A stretch of 64,000 bases of DNA, from NCBI GenBank assembly GCA_965248635.1, contig OZ252114.1, forward strand, positions 248,001-312,000, in the 5' to 3' direction. Positions 35,632-45,657 of this stretch are shown one piece after another. The DNA comes from CBDAPI01 sp965248635 (GTDB lineage Bacteria > Acidobacteriota > UBA6911 > RPQK01 > CBDAPI01). Below the pieces are notes generated by a model that made no database searches, was not told the DNA's origin, and saw nothing but the letters and a program-made list of their open reading frames with translations. Position 1 is the first letter of the stretch, and each line of letters opens with the position of its first letter. Position numbers and translations under genes: made by a program.

Positions 35632-37540
35632 CTATCTTCGGACGAAAGTCCCTGAGCCGGGATACGACTCCATAGTATTCCAGCCCGGCCGCCACCACAC
35701 CAGCACTCGTGAGCTGGTCAGACTGTCCACATCGAAGGCGAAGAGGTTGAGGCGGAAACTCTCCCAGGAACGCCCCTGGATATCATCGAGAAGGCTGTGC
35801 GGAATGGCACACTCCAGCGTGTATCCCCTCGGAGAAGAAGCAGAATATACCTGAACGCCGGGCGCTTCGGCACCCTCGGAAAGAACCGTGGCCTTGCCCT
35901 CAGGCTTCCGGGGGAATCAGGGCCAGGCTGATAATCGGGTTGGGCGATTCCGGTTCTTCCTGGGCCTGCTCCCCGCGCTGTGATTCGGGTCTGGCATCGA
36001 GCAGGAGTCCGCCAAAGTCCTGGTAACGGGAATCCTCTTCCGCTCGGTTTGTCCAAACGTCATCCTTCACATCCAGCGCCAGGTAGATCGACTCGGAATC
36101 CTGCTGGAGACCGAAGCGGAACGAAGTGTCTTCCGGACCGCCCCACACCGAGGCAGCACCCGTCAGCTGGGTTGGACGATCAGCCGAGAGGGGAAGATCC
36201 GGCCATTCGCCCAGCTTCCCGTCCAGGACCACAGGCCGGTTGGACTTCACCCGGGGAATGGGCATGGGACGGTCGACCACGGCAAAGATCGTTCTTTCCC
36301 AAACCAGGGGTTTGCGAAGTTCCTCGGGACGGTAGGTAATCGTGACATCCAGTGGCAGGATCGCTGTGTCGGGCGACTTGATCGCAGCCGACGAGTTCAG
36401 GGTCAACTCAACCACCTCAACCGAGCCGGGGTCCAGGGTCCGGGAGAAGGCATAAGGATAGGGTCGCAGTACCGAATGGTGTGCAAACTGACCCTGGACT
36501 TCCATCGGCAGGTCAGCTCGGTTCGTAATCTTGAGACGAGTGCGACCCCCTTTGAAAGCTCTTCGAGGTTGCACAATAACCGGTGCCAGGTCCAGGCCAT
36601 AGCGGGTGCTCAGGACCCTGATCAGTTCCTCCCCGGCCACGGTTCGCACGCCCGAACCGAGGATGCCATCCAGCTGCAGGTTGGCCAGAATCGGTCCGCT
36701 TTCGTCCATCGTCACCCAGACAACGTGATCAAAGCGGCCGTGCACGGGACCAGCCAGGCTGCTCCCTCCGCCGGTGGTCGCCAGTTCGTAGTACTTGTAA
36801 TTGTCACGCTGGTGGGCAGCGTACTGGTGGCGGTGACCGGCAAAGACCGTGTGGGGGCGCCCTCCCAGGGCCTCGTCAACGCGATTCCAGAGGGTAGGTC
36901 TTCCCTGTTGCTGGTAAGCCCACAGGGCTTTGTGCAGGAAGATCAGTGTCCAGCGGACGTCCGAGTTTTCGCGAAGCGTCTTCTCCACAAAAGCAACTTG
37001 TTCCTCCCCCAGTTGTGTCGATCCTCCATCCTCGCTGTTGAGACAGAGAAAGAGGACGTTCTTGTAGATGAATTGGTAGTAGCTCGCTCCAAACCTCTGC
37101 TCCCACTTTTGACGGGACTGGGCATCCCAGATGTCATGGTTTCCGGGGACGTAGAAGAAGCGCATGGCCAGCGGTTCCAGAAAACCGTTGAACTCCTTCC
37201 ATTCGCGATCGATCTGCTCCAGATTCTGGGTGTAACCCTCGATCAGATCCCCGACACTGATCACGAATTCCGGCCTCAAGTCATTGATTTTGCTGAGAGC
37301 GGTCTGGAAAACCCCGTCCCGGTGCCCTCCAGTGCGATCCGAAACGACCACGAATTGAAAGTGCCTCGGGTCGTTATAGAGAGCCTTGTCGGTCCACGGC
37401 TTGGGACCGGAAAGGCGCGGGAGGGTCAGTTGCGCTTCCTGTGGCGACCTGCTTTGTGCCTGTAAGGGCGTCGGATGGATCGGTAGGAAAAACAGTACGA
37501 AAGAAGCGAAGAGGGGCCGCTTCCAGGTAAATGTGGACAT
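35632..37540 (-). pseudogene. Secreted calcineurin-like metallophosphoesterase with CBM9-like tail, frameshifted
   Basis: The N-terminus is a signal peptide (WKRPLFASFVLFFLPIHPTPLQA). Metallophosphoesterase motifs follow in order: VVVSDRTGGHRDG, ISVGDLIEGY, YVPGNHDIWD, FLHKALW and FAGHRHQYA. A long linker leads to a beta-domain (VLDGKLGEWPDLPLS to SIYLALDVKDDVW) resembling carbohydrate-binding module family 9. At a G5 run (35910-35914, C5 on the coding strand) the frame ends in IPPEA. Removing one C gives IPRKPEGKATVL, and the rest of the module (YTLECAIPHSLLDDIQG, ESFRLNLFAFDVD, WWRPGW) reads to a stop at 35632. The catalytic domain is whole even without the repair. Confidence 0.8.
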
Positions 37541-37599
37541 CCATGCTCCCCGTGGCGAGTCGTGACGGGCCCGGTACGCTCTTAGTAAGAAGGGAGTAC

Positions 37600-38034
37600 T
37601 TAGCCCCCCGGACCGTCAGCGCTGAAATACGCCTCTATCGAATTCAGTTGATCGCTGAGGTCGTCCACATGGTGTTGAAGAAGATTTCGAATCGACAATA
37701 ACCCGACCAGGTTGTCCTCTTTGTCGACAATCGGCAAGTGGCGAATGTGCTTTTCAACCATGAGCTCAAGGGCATCACCGCTCTCCGTGTTCGCCTCTAC
37801 TCGCTCAGGGTCGTGGGTCATCACAGCTGCAACGGACGTGGTTGCCGGATCCTTTTCAGCGCCTACCACCCGGATCATGATATCTCGTTCGGAGAAGATT
37901 CCCGACGGGTGGTTGCCGTCCAGGACCACTGCCGCCCCCACTCTCACTTCCCGCATGGTCCGCACCGCCTCAACGACTGTGTCGGAGGCGGAAACGACGG
38001 GCGGTGGTACCTGGGCAAGCTTAATAACTTTCAT
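37600..38034 (-). CDS. CBS-domain-pair protein
   Basis: 144 residues with two CBS motifs. First copy: PPVVSASDTVVEAVRTMREVRVGAAVVLDGNHPSGIFSERDIM. Second: PERVEANTESGDALELMVEKHIRHLPIVDKEDNLVGLLSIRNLL. CBS pairs bind adenosine nucleotides and regulate partners; stand-alone ones have unknown targets. The start is ATG 38034. It is flanked by two hydrolase genes on the same strand with gaps of about 60-95 bp, so it may be part of a longer transcript. Confidence 0.88.
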   Translation of the reverse strand: MKVIKLAQVPPPVVSASDTVVEAVRTMREVRVGAAVVLDGNHPSGIFSERDIMIRVVGAEKDPATTSVAAVMTHDPERVEANTESGDALELMVEKHIRHLPIVDKEDNLVGLLSIRNLLQHHVDDLSDQLNSIEAYFSADGPGG

Positions 38035-38129
38035 TCACATTTCCGAAAATTTGTAGCATAAGAGGATTCTATCATCACTTTTTAAAACCCACACTTTTGG
38101 CGACCCCGAGGTGTCCGTACTCCGAGTAC

Positions 38130-39610
38130 TCAATGCGGCAGCTTGCGATCGTCGAGTCGTTCACCAGTGGGTCGGCGGATGGGCATCTGCAGAGCACCTG
38201 AAGTCTCGAGCTCATCGAACAACTGCTCCCGCATGCGAGCGGCCTGTCCTCGAAAGGCTGGGACATCGATAAGGTTGTGGCGTTCGTGAGGGTCGCTCTC
38301 CAGGTCATAGAGCCCGTCAAGATCCCAGATCCCGTGGTAGTAGATGTACTTGTAACGGTCAGTGCGCAGGGCAAAAGTGGTCGGTGTAGCGGGGAAGTTC
38401 CACTCCCAGTAGTACTCGTAAATCATGTGATCACGCCAGGGCACGTTCCTGGTCTGAAGGAGCGCGAGAAAAGACCGGCCATCCATGTTCGCCTGCGGCG
38501 GCGGCTTCAGACCGGCCAGCTCGAGGATGGTGGGTGCCATGTCGATGTTCAAAACCATCTCCGAGATCGTTGTCGCAGGTGCGATGCGGCCCGGTGCCCA
38601 GGCCCGCATCGGAACTCGGATCGACTCTTCAAAGGCGTCCCGTTTGTCGTAGAACCCATGCTCACCCAGAGAAAACCCTTGTCGCCCATGTAGAGGACAA
38701 TGGTTGATTCCGTCAGACTGGACTCATCCAGAAAGGTGAGAACTCTACCCAGGTTTTCGTCCAGTCCGTACACCGTCTCGCAGTACTGACGATAGAAAGC
38801 ATCAAAATCGGGGAGTGGATCACTATCGAAGGGCGTCGTCTCCATGTGGTCGATCCCGTGATAGCCGTAACGGCGATCCCGCACCCAGCGAGGCTGAGTG
38901 CGATAGTTCTCCTCGGTGTTGGCCATGGTTTCCGGATAATCGATCCTGGCGTTTTTGTAGCGCCCCTTGTGCCTCGGGGCGGGGACAAAGGGGTAGTGCA
39001 CGGCTTTGTAGGAAAGATAGAGGAAAAATGGTTTGCCGTGATGGTTCTTCAGCCAGCCGAGGGCCTGATCGGTGAGGATGTCCGTCGTGTACCCCTGGAA
39101 GGATTTTCTCTCCCCGTTGATATTCAAAACAGGATCGAAATAGGTTCCCTGCCCCGGAAAGCTGACGCAGTGATCAAAACCGGGCCGGGGTTCGTCGTGC
39201 TCGTGGCCCATGTGCCATTTCCCGACAAAGGCCGTCTCATACCCCCCTTCCCGCAGGTATTGAGGGAAGAACTCGGTCCCGGCCGGGACCGGGCGCTGGT
39301 TGTCAACCACGCGATGATGGTGCATATATTTCCCGGTCAGCAACGAGGCACGGCTGGGAGAACAAAGGGAGGTGGTAACGAAAGCGTTTTGAAGGTGAGC
39401 CCCCTCCCGCGCCATCCGGTCCAGGCTGGGTGTTTCCAGGAAGGGGGGCCCTTCCTCCACAAAACCCATGAAGTCGGAGCGGTGATCATCACTCAGCACC
39501 AGGATAATGTTGGGACGACTCTGACCGCGGGCTGCCGCCGGGAAGGCTACAAGAACCAGGAGGAACAGGGTGTGGATTGTAAGCCTTTGACGCCTATCCG
39601 GCTGCATCAT
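38130..39610 (-). pseudogene. Secreted sulfatase, one-base frameshift
   Basis: ATG 39610 gives a signal peptide (RLTIHTLFLLVLVAFPAAARG); TTG 39625 is possible. NIILVLSDDHRSDFMGF binds metal. SLCSPSRASLLTGKY carries the formylglycine C-x-P-S-R motif. FVGKWHMGHEHDEPRPGFD is the next conserved block. At about 38670 the frame breaks after YMGDKGF. Adding one C gives GFLLGEHGFYDKRDAF, leading into the other frame (MRAWAPGRIAPATTISEMV to YYHGIWDLDGLYDLESDPHE). As written the enzyme would lose its C-terminal third, including active-site residues of the GEHG block. It is followed upstream by the CehA-like gene on the same strand. Confidence 0.8.
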
Positions 39611-39629
39611 CCCCCCGACGCTCAAGAGA

Positions 39630-41309
39630 CTACAGACCGGCGCGGGTGAGAAAGTATTGGCGGGCGGACCGCACCCTCTTGAGGAGTTCCTCTCTCTGCT
39701 TCAGGACATACTCACCGGAAATCTTCTCATCCCAGCGGGAAAGAGCCATCGCATCAAACTGGGAACGCAGGCGTCCCTCCAGTTCACCAAGTCGGCAGGC
39801 CCAGGCCAGGCAGAGAGATTTGGCGCGGGGATGTTCGGCTCGCGAAGGACGGCCGTGCACGGCCAGGTAGACGGGAGCCGTGTGGGCCAGCGAAGAAACC
39901 GGACGTAGCAGACCCAGTTTGGTGCCGGAGGCTCGCAAAGCCACCCATCCGGCCTCTCCCACCGGCAGCTCGAAATTACTACGGATCTCAGAAGCTCCAT
40001 CCGAAGCCCGAAAGGTGCGAATGATTTGACCATTGGCGACGAGTTCCATCTTCTCCACTTCGTCGCGGGCCGGGTTGAAGCGAACCAGGGCTTTGATACT
40101 CACGTTACCCGGTTGAGCCAGAACCACCTCTTCACCGAGGCCGCGACCGTTCACCGTGAACTCGAGCAAGGGGCCGTTGCTCACAAAAGTCCGGCCCTGC
40201 TCTATGCCGTCCAGCCACTTCTGGTAGGTGAGAGGTCCCTCCACGCGAGTGTAGAATCGTTCGCGGCCGATGGGGGCTCCCCCGAAGGGATAATCCGAGC
40301 CGGCCGTCGGGCTCATCTTGAATCCGGTATTCAAAACGCTGTACCACACGCTGAAATCGGCCCCGTTGAACTGGAGTACTTCCAGGAAGCTGATCAGGTT
40401 GAGGGGCAGATCAACGCTCAAGCCGTTCTGGGCACCGGCCTGGATTCCCATGTGGGCATAGCCGCTGAGCCCCCCCAGGCGCCGGGCTTCTTCCCAGAAG
40501 AGTTCATAGAGGAGGTACTGGTCCGGGAAATTGACGGGCTCTGCAGCTCCCAGGGTAATCGTATGTCCGAACAGGTGAGTGCGGGGGTTCTCCTGGCCGG
40601 AGGCGAGCAGATAGATTCCTTCTTTGTAAACGCTTTCGGGACCGAAGACGTACTGGGGAGCATTGTGGAAAGCGGTCACATTTCCCCACTGCAGCAAAGT
40701 GGCCACATGCACATCCTCCGCCTGCATCCATTTCGAGATCAGGGGGTCCAGCTCCCTGTGGGTGCGCGCCACATGGATGTGGGCGTCTGCACTGTACCAC
40801 CCCTTCTCCGGCATGTTGATCCACTTCGGGATCTCCACAGTGAGTTCTGAGTCGGAGCCCGCGGAGATGGACACCTCCCGGGACACTTCACCGTATTCAA
40901 TCCCCTTGCTGACAGTCACCCGGTACCGGCCCGCGGGCAAGCGGAGGAGTGATTCACCATCGCTGTAGAACTGCGTGGTGCCGCTGTCAAAGTTCCGCCA
41001 GCTGGGCTTGAAGCGGGCCAGGGCGTCTTCTACTGTGCCCTCCCAGCGATTCTCCTGATTCTTGGAGTCGCCCCCCGCCAGCAGCGCGTCTTCCGCCACG
41101 AAAGCCTGGTCTTCTTGATCCAGGACTTCGACCCGCGCCGGTGTGACCTGCCCGGTCAGGGGATCCACCAGGCTCAAGCGCAGCGTTCCCTTAGACTCCT
41201 GACCTCCCTGCCCCCATTTCCAGAGAGAGGCAGTCGGTCCCAGCAGGACCAGGGTCAGAGTGACACTACTCAGAACGGCGGGGTGCCGGCGAAATGAGAG
41301 ACTTTTCAT
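39630..41309 (-). CDS. CehA/McbA-type PHP metallohydrolase
   Basis: About 559 residues from ATG 41309 (TTG 41315 is an alternative), with a GGGGG ten bases upstream. A signal peptide (LSSVTLTLVLLGPTASL) is followed by a beta domain (about 45-170) and the PHP core: KGWYSADAHIHVARTHREL (metal-binding His and Asp), EDVHVATLLQWG, GYAHMGIQ and MSPTAGSDYPFGG. This matches the CehA/McbA family; characterised members hydrolyse carbamate insecticides, but the natural substrates of most are unknown. The tail (RLGELEGRLRSQFDAMALSRWDEKI) is helical. The frame is intact; the gap to the sulfatase is 19 bp. Confidence 0.75.
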   Translation of the reverse strand: MKSLSFRRHPAVLSSVTLTLVLLGPTASLWKWGQGGQESKGTLRLSLVDPLTGQVTPARVEVLDQEDQAFVAEDALLAGGDSKNQENRWEGTVEDALARFKPSWRNFDSGTTQFYSDGESLLRLPAGRYRVTVSKGIEYGEVSREVSISAGSDSELTVEIPKWINMPEKGWYSADAHIHVARTHRELDPLISKWMQAEDVHVATLLQWGNVTAFHNAPQYVFGPESVYKEGIYLLASGQENPRTHLFGHTITLGAAEPVNFPDQYLLYELFWEEARRLGGLSGYAHMGIQAGAQNGLSVDLPLNLISFLEVLQFNGADFSVWYSVLNTGFKMSPTAGSDYPFGGAPIGRERFYTRVEGPLTYQKWLDGIEQGRTFVSNGPLLEFTVNGRGLGEEVVLAQPGNVSIKALVRFNPARDEVEKMELVANGQIIRTFRASDGASEIRSNFELPVGEAGWVALRASGTKLGLLRPVSSLAHTAPVYLAVHGRPSRAEHPRAKSLCLAWACRLGELEGRLRSQFDAMALSRWDEKISGEYVLKQREELLKRVRSARQYFLTRAGL

Positions 41310-41352
41310 CTTCAAGGTGCCCCCGAGGGTTCGTATTTCTGAAAGTGAGTAC

Positions 41353-43047
41353 TCAGGAAGGGGGTTGGACGTCTCCGTCTGAGGGATTCGGGAATCTAGT
41401 CCGTTCCTTCCCGAGGGACAGATAACGCAGTTTGCGCAGTGCTTTGTCCTGGATCTGACGGATACGCTCGCGAGTCACGGAAAACCGTTGGCCAACCTCT
41501 TCGAGTGTACATTCGATGCCATCGTCGATCCCGTAGCGCATTCGCAGAATCTGTTCTTCTCTGGGAGTCAGTGTCTGCAGCATTGCAGAAGTTTGCTCCT
41601 TGAGATCGATGCCGATCGTCAAATCCGCCGGTGATATGGCCAACCGATCTTCCACCAGGCTTCCCAGTTGACTGTCCTGGTCTTCTCCGATCGGTGTTTC
41701 CAGTGAAATGGTCTGCTGAGCCACTTTCAAAGCTTGTCGAACCTGGGCCACCGGAATCCCGGTCTCGTGAGCCAGTTCTTCCAGAGTCGGTTCACGCCCT
41801 CCCTGCTGCAGCAGGGCACGAGAGGTCTGGATGAGTTTATTGACTCGTTCCGTCATATGGACGGGCAGTCGGATCGTACGAGACTGGTCGGCAATCGCCC
41901 GAGTTATGGCCTGACGAATCCACCAGTGTGCATAGGTCGAGAACTTGTAGCCCCGTCGATAATCGAACTTGTCAACCGCCCTCATCAACCCGATGTTGCC
42001 TTCCTGAATGAGATCCAGAAAGAGCACTCCGCGTCGGGCATATTTCTTGGCAATCGAAACCACCAGCCGGAGATTGGCTTCCACCAGCTCTTTCTTGGCA
42101 ATGTCCTCCTCGAGTTCGAAGCGCTTAATGGTCGCCAGCGTGCGCTTGGCCTCACCTGTACTGGTCTGAATCTCCTCGTCAATCGCCGCTATCTCTTCCT
42201 CGAGCTGCGCGAGCCGATCGCTTATATAGTCAGCTTTGGCAACCGGTATCGAAGACTTCTGCAGTTTCTGGAGCTGTTTCCGTTCTCGTTCGAGTGCCCG
42301 GATACCATCAACAACAATTCGAATGACGCTGACAAGTTTGCCGTGGATCGCGGGAGTCAGATTCAAGGAGCGGATGTGGCGAGCGATGGTCGCTCTGTAA
42401 CAGGCCAGCTGAGAGAGCCGTTTCTTGTACTCGGGCAAATTCTGGCTGACCTGGTAGAGTTGTTGGCGAACCTCACCTGCCTTCGACTGCAATTCCCGAA
42501 TTTGGGAGATGCTCTCGAGCACCTTGAAAGAGCGCTCGGCCAGAATCTCATCGGTGAGTTCATCCTTTGTGAAATTCACCAATTTGGTGATTGGAAGCTT
42601 TCCGTCGCGCAGAGCCAGGTCGTAGTTCAGAATCTCGGTGACGGCCAGGGGACAGCGGGAAACCGCCTTGAGAACATTTATCTGAGCTTTTTCGATCCGT
42701 TTGGCGAGCTCTATCTCCGCTTCACGATTCAGGAGTGGGACCGTGCCCATCTCACGCATGTAAAGTCGAACGGGATCGTCTGTCTTCCCCGGGTCTATGG
42801 CTTCTGCGGCAGAGGTGTTGTCCACTTTCTTCGCGTGCACCCTCCCCGGCGGGACCTCGGCTGGCTGTTCGGGTTCGACTACGTCGATCCCAGCCGCGGC
42901 CAGAAAAAGGAAGACTTGATCAAGAGTGTTGGAGCTGAGAAAGTTGTCCGGAAGTGCCTTTTTTACCTCGTCCTTGGAAAGACAACCCTTTTCCTTTCCA
43001 AGGATGATTAGTTCTTCCAGGACATCGTACTCGTCGGATCCGGACAA
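41353..43047 (-). CDS. rpoD: Primary RNA polymerase sigma factor (sigma-70)
   Basis: 564 residues from TTG 43047, preceded by AAAGGGAGA six bases upstream; a longer frame from 43167 lacks such a site. Region 1.1 (DVLEELIILGKEKGCLSKDEV) is present. DPVRLYMREMGTVPLL is region 1.2. LVVSIAKKYARRGVLFLDLIQEGNIGLMRAVDKFDYRRGYKFSTYAHWW is region 2. EPTLEELAHETGIPVAQV is region 3. LTPREEQILRMRYG and FSVTRERIRQIQDKALRKLR form region 4 with its helix-turn-helix. It directs housekeeping transcription. An RRM-protein gene lies upstream on the same strand. The frame is intact. Confidence 0.95.
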   Translation of the reverse strand: MSGSDEYDVLEELIILGKEKGCLSKDEVKKALPDNFLSSNTLDQVFLFLAAAGIDVVEPEQPAEVPPGRVHAKKVDNTSAAEAIDPGKTDDPVRLYMREMGTVPLLNREAEIELAKRIEKAQINVLKAVSRCPLAVTEILNYDLALRDGKLPITKLVNFTKDELTDEILAERSFKVLESISQIRELQSKAGEVRQQLYQVSQNLPEYKKRLSQLACYRATIARHIRSLNLTPAIHGKLVSVIRIVVDGIRALERERKQLQKLQKSSIPVAKADYISDRLAQLEEEIAAIDEEIQTSTGEAKRTLATIKRFELEEDIAKKELVEANLRLVVSIAKKYARRGVLFLDLIQEGNIGLMRAVDKFDYRRGYKFSTYAHWWIRQAITRAIADQSRTIRLPVHMTERVNKLIQTSRALLQQGGREPTLEELAHETGIPVAQVRQALKVAQQTISLETPIGEDQDSQLGSLVEDRLAISPADLTIGIDLKEQTSAMLQTLTPREEQILRMRYGIDDGIECTLEEVGQRFSVTRERIRQIQDKALRKLRYLSLGKERTRFPNPSDGDVQPPS

Positions 43048-43200
43048 ACTGTTCTCCCTTTCCTCGCGGGGGCACCTGGCTGATTGGAGATCTGAAAGAA
43101 TCCAGTTTAACCCAGAATCCCGTTCGAGGTTGGCCAATCGCAGTGAAAGAGGCGCGGAAGAACCCACGCCTCCTTCACAAAATGTCAGTCTTGCAGGCAG

Positions 43201-43500
43201 TTACCAGCGATTTCTTCTCTGGCCGCCGCCCCCGAAGGATCCTCGCTTCTCACGAGGTTTGGCCTCGTTGACCACTAGAGTCCTGCCCTCGAGCTCAAAA
43301 TTATTCAGCTTTTCGGCAGCTGTCTCAGCCTCTTCCTGGCTGCCCATTTCTACGAAACCGAACCCTTTCGAGCGGCCGGTCATCCGGTCAGTGATTACCC
43401 GGGCCGACTCAACGGTCCCGTGCTCGGCGAAAAGGTCTTCCAGGTCCGCCTCGGTGGTTGCGTAAGGCAACCCACCTACATACAACTTACTGCTATTCAT
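43201..43500 (-). CDS. RRM-type RNA-binding protein
   Basis: 99 residues from ATG 43500, with a perfect GGAGG six bases upstream. KLYVGGLPYAT is RNP-2 and SKGFGFVEM is RNP-1 of an RNA-recognition motif, followed by the usual second half (AAEKLNNFELEGRTLVVNEAKP). The tail is Gly/Arg-rich (RGSFGGGGQRRNRW), as in cyanobacterial and acidobacterial Rbp proteins. Likely binds single-stranded RNA, often in cold or stress response. It is transcribed toward rpoD. Confidence 0.93.
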   Translation of the reverse strand: MNSSKLYVGGLPYATTEADLEDLFAEHGTVESARVITDRMTGRSKGFGFVEMGSQEEAETAAEKLNNFELEGRTLVVNEAKPREKRGSFGGGGQRRNRW

Positions 43501-43845
43501 GTTCCCTCCAAGAGAGCTTATTGTCTTCCATTCGCGACATTGTCCTCCAAAGTGAGGCAGAATAAGGGAAACTGGCACTTCGACGCCACAATCCAGCTGC
43601 TCTTGAGTTTTGTTGGGCTTTTCTTCGCTACGGTGAGACAGATTAGGTCTTCTGTTTGATTCTCCAAGCTCCTTCAGGAGACCCTAGACCAAAGAAGCGG
43701 GTCCAGGATACTCCGTTTTTAGCCATTGAGTCAATCTTTCCGACGCTCGGTCCTGGACCGAAAGTACTGCGCCCGTGGGACTTTCACCGCGAGCTGCTAG
43801 TGGCCGCGCAGGGTGATAGGTTGTGACATTCAGCGTCCCGCCAGG
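43501..43845. other. Intergenic region upstream of the RRM gene
   Basis: 345 bp without a supported gene. It holds the likely RRM promoter (43705-43734, minus strand) and, if that is used, an untranslated leader of about 200 nt, as in other cold-regulated RNA-binding protein genes. No clear terminator hairpin was found for the lipoprotein gene that ends at 43846. Confidence 0.4.
43705..43734 (-). promoter_or_regulatory. Possible sigma-70 promoter of the RRM gene
   Basis: On the minus strand TTGACT (43729-43734) and TATCCT (43705-43710) are separated by 18 bases. One and two mismatches from consensus, respectively. It points toward the RRM gene. Confidence 0.35.
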
Positions 43846-44355
43846 CTACTCTTCTGCAGCCGCGGCGGGAGCTGGAGCTGGGCTGTTGAAGTTGGGGGCA
43901 TCCGCCACCACTTTCCAGCTTCCGTCTGCCTGTTTTCGCCAGATGGTGGCGTACTTACCCTGGCGTGCGACGGAATTGCCTTCCGGGTCGCTCACTGTGA
44001 TCTCAAGGGTTCCCAGGGTGTATCCCAAATCTCCCGAACTGGAAACCTCCGCACTCGAGGCCCTCCACTTCACCACCAATCCCGGCGTACTGAACAGCTG
44101 TGAAATGGATTCGTGAATCTGTTCTTTTCCGACGGCCAGGGAAGCGTCGGGATTCAGAAAGTGTGCTCCTTCGGCCGTGAAGGCTGTGAAAGCGTCGGCG
44201 CTGGGAGGCGTTTCGGACCAAGCCCGGTCAGCCTCCATGAGGGCAGCTCTGGCTGCATCCAGATCAATGGGTTCCGGCTGCTGAGCACACCCCGCCAGGA
44301 CCGGAGCGGCAAGGACCAGCAGTGAAAACAAGACAACACGTGGATGGGTTTTCAT
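43846..44355 (-). CDS. Lipoprotein with SnoaL/DUF4440 (NTF2-like) domain
   Basis: 169 residues from ATG 44355, with GGAGGTG seven bases upstream. The N-terminus ends LAAPVLAGC, a clear lipobox. The domain AARAALMEADRAWSETPPSADAFTAFTAEGAHFL, then GYTLGTLEITVSDPEGN and YATIWRKQADGSWKVVAD, is NTF2-like (DUF4440/SnoaL). Members may bind or convert small hydrophobic ligands; no catalytic residues can be named. The tail is Ala/Pro-rich. Transcribed apart from its neighbours. Confidence 0.82.
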   Translation of the reverse strand: MKTHPRVVLFSLLVLAAPVLAGCAQQPEPIDLDAARAALMEADRAWSETPPSADAFTAFTAEGAHFLNPDASLAVGKEQIHESISQLFSTPGLVVKWRASSAEVSSSGDLGYTLGTLEITVSDPEGNSVARQGKYATIWRKQADGSWKVVADAPNFNSPAPAPAAAAEE

Positions 44356-44427
44356 CGTAGGCACCTCCTTCTTGGAGGGGTTTTTCTGGTCCCATAACCA
44401 TACCACCACCGCAACAGGTACAGAAGC

Positions 44428-44470
44428 GTTGACCGTTGACCGCGGCGCCGTGGACCGTTGACCATTGAAT
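44428..44470. repeat. Imperfect heptanucleotide repeat tract (GTTGACC)
   Basis: Units GTTGACC, GTTGACC, an 8-base spacer GCGGCGCC, then GTGGACC, GTTGACC, ATTGAAT, immediately upstream of the PsiE-like gene start (44490). It may affect that gene's promoter. Confidence 0.65.
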
Positions 44471-44489
44471 TGATAGTCTTGTTCTCGAA

Positions 44490-44894
44490 ATGCTGGAAAT
44501 CCTGAACAAGTTTGAACGGGTGATTGTCCATTCCCTGCTGGTCATGCTCATGCTGGCTGTTCTGTCGTCGACGGTGGAACTGGGGGTGCTGCTCGTCGAA
44601 CAGTTCATGAAACCACCCCGCCTGTTCCTCCTGGACATGTCGGAGCTTCTCCCGATCTTCTCCTTTTTTCTCATGGTCCTGATTGGGGTCGAGCTGATCG
44701 AAGTCGTGAAGGTCTACCTCTCGGAGGACACGCTGCACGTTGAAGTCGTCTTCCTGGTGGCCATGATTGCCGTGGCCCGAAAGGTCATCGTGCTCGACTA
44801 CAAGGTCGCGTCCCCTGGGATGCTCTACGGCACCGCCGCCATCATTGTCGCCCTGTGGGGGGGCTTTTACGTGCTCAAGAAGGCCTTACGCTAG
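44490..44894 (+). CDS. PsiE-like inner-membrane protein
   Basis: 134 residues with four transmembrane segments (VIVHSLLVMLMLAVLSSTVEL; MSELLPIFSFFLMVLIGVELI; EVVFLVAMIAVARKVIVL; TAAIIVALWGGFYVLKKAL). Segments and charged loops (EVVKVYLSEDTLHVEV) match the phosphate-starvation-inducible E family. Function is unknown. No phosphate-regulon box was recognised upstream; instead a heptamer-repeat tract ends 19 bp before the start codon. Confidence 0.85.
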   Translation: MLEILNKFERVIVHSLLVMLMLAVLSSTVELGVLLVEQFMKPPRLFLLDMSELLPIFSFFLMVLIGVELIEVVKVYLSEDTLHVEVVFLVAMIAVARKVIVLDYKVASPGMLYGTAAIIVALWGGFYVLKKALR

Positions 44895-44945
44895 ATGGCG
44901 CCTCACGGGAGTCCTGACGTCCCTTCGGTGTCAACCGGCAGCCTC

Positions 44946-45446
44946 CTAGGAGCGGTAGTTGGTGAACTGCATGTCGATACCCAGGTCTTCTTCCTTGAGC
45001 ATCGCGATCACCTCTCGCAGGTCGTCGCGGACTTTGCCTGAAACCCGCACATAGTCTTCCCGGATCGCAGCCTGGACCTTGAGCTTCCTCTGCTTGATCA
45101 GCTTGACGATCTCCCTGGCCTTCTCCCTGGGGATCCCCTGCTGCAGGGAGATACTCTGGCGCACGCTGTCCTTTGCGGCGGGCTCGAACGCCCCGTAGCT
45201 AAGGGCCTTGAGTGAGACGCCGCGACGCACCAACCTCTGCCGGAGCACCTGGTCGACCGCCGCACAGGTGAATTCTTCACGGGAGGCGAGCAAGATCTTG
45301 TTCTCCTTCTCCTGGAGCTCGATGTCGGACTGGCTGTTCTTGAGATCGTAGCGCTGGCGGACTTCTTTCAGGGCCTGGTTGACCGCGTTCTTCACCTCGT
45401 CCATGTTGACTTTGGAAACGATGTCGAAGGAGTTACGCTTGGCCAT
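44946..45446 (-). CDS. yajQ: YajQ family nucleotide-binding protein
   Basis: 166 residues from ATG 45446. NSFDIVSKVNMDEVKNAVNQALKEVRQRYDLKNSQSDIEL is the YajQ opening. KDSVRQSISLQQGIPREKAREIVKLIK, KVQAAIREDYVRVSGKVRDDLREVI and the end DLGIDMQFTNYR complete the two-domain fold. Homologues bind cyclic di-GMP in some bacteria; others bind tRNA or GTP in vitro. Convergent with the PsiE-like gene. Confidence 0.95.
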   Translation of the reverse strand: MAKRNSFDIVSKVNMDEVKNAVNQALKEVRQRYDLKNSQSDIELQEKENKILLASREEFTCAAVDQVLRQRLVRRGVSLKALSYGAFEPAAKDSVRQSISLQQGIPREKAREIVKLIKQRKLKVQAAIREDYVRVSGKVRDDLREVIAMLKEEDLGIDMQFTNYRS

Positions 45447-45657
45447 GCCCGGAAGCATACCGCATTTCTACGCCGAGCTGGTGTGCCAAAACCGGCAGGC
45501 TAACTTCGCGAGTTCAGTTCGGCAGGGTTGATGTAGGTGTTTAGCGCCTCGCCTTTGGCCGTGCCCTACGGAGATGTGACCGGGCCACGGAGGGTTCTCC
45601 TACTTTATGCTGGCCCGCAGGGTAGAGCAAGATGCAAGATGGTAGAATTGACGCTTG

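Noticed and set aside
41734..43011. 425-codon plus-strand frame opposite rpoD
   Set aside because: Antisense shadow of a well-conserved gene; no recognisable domain.
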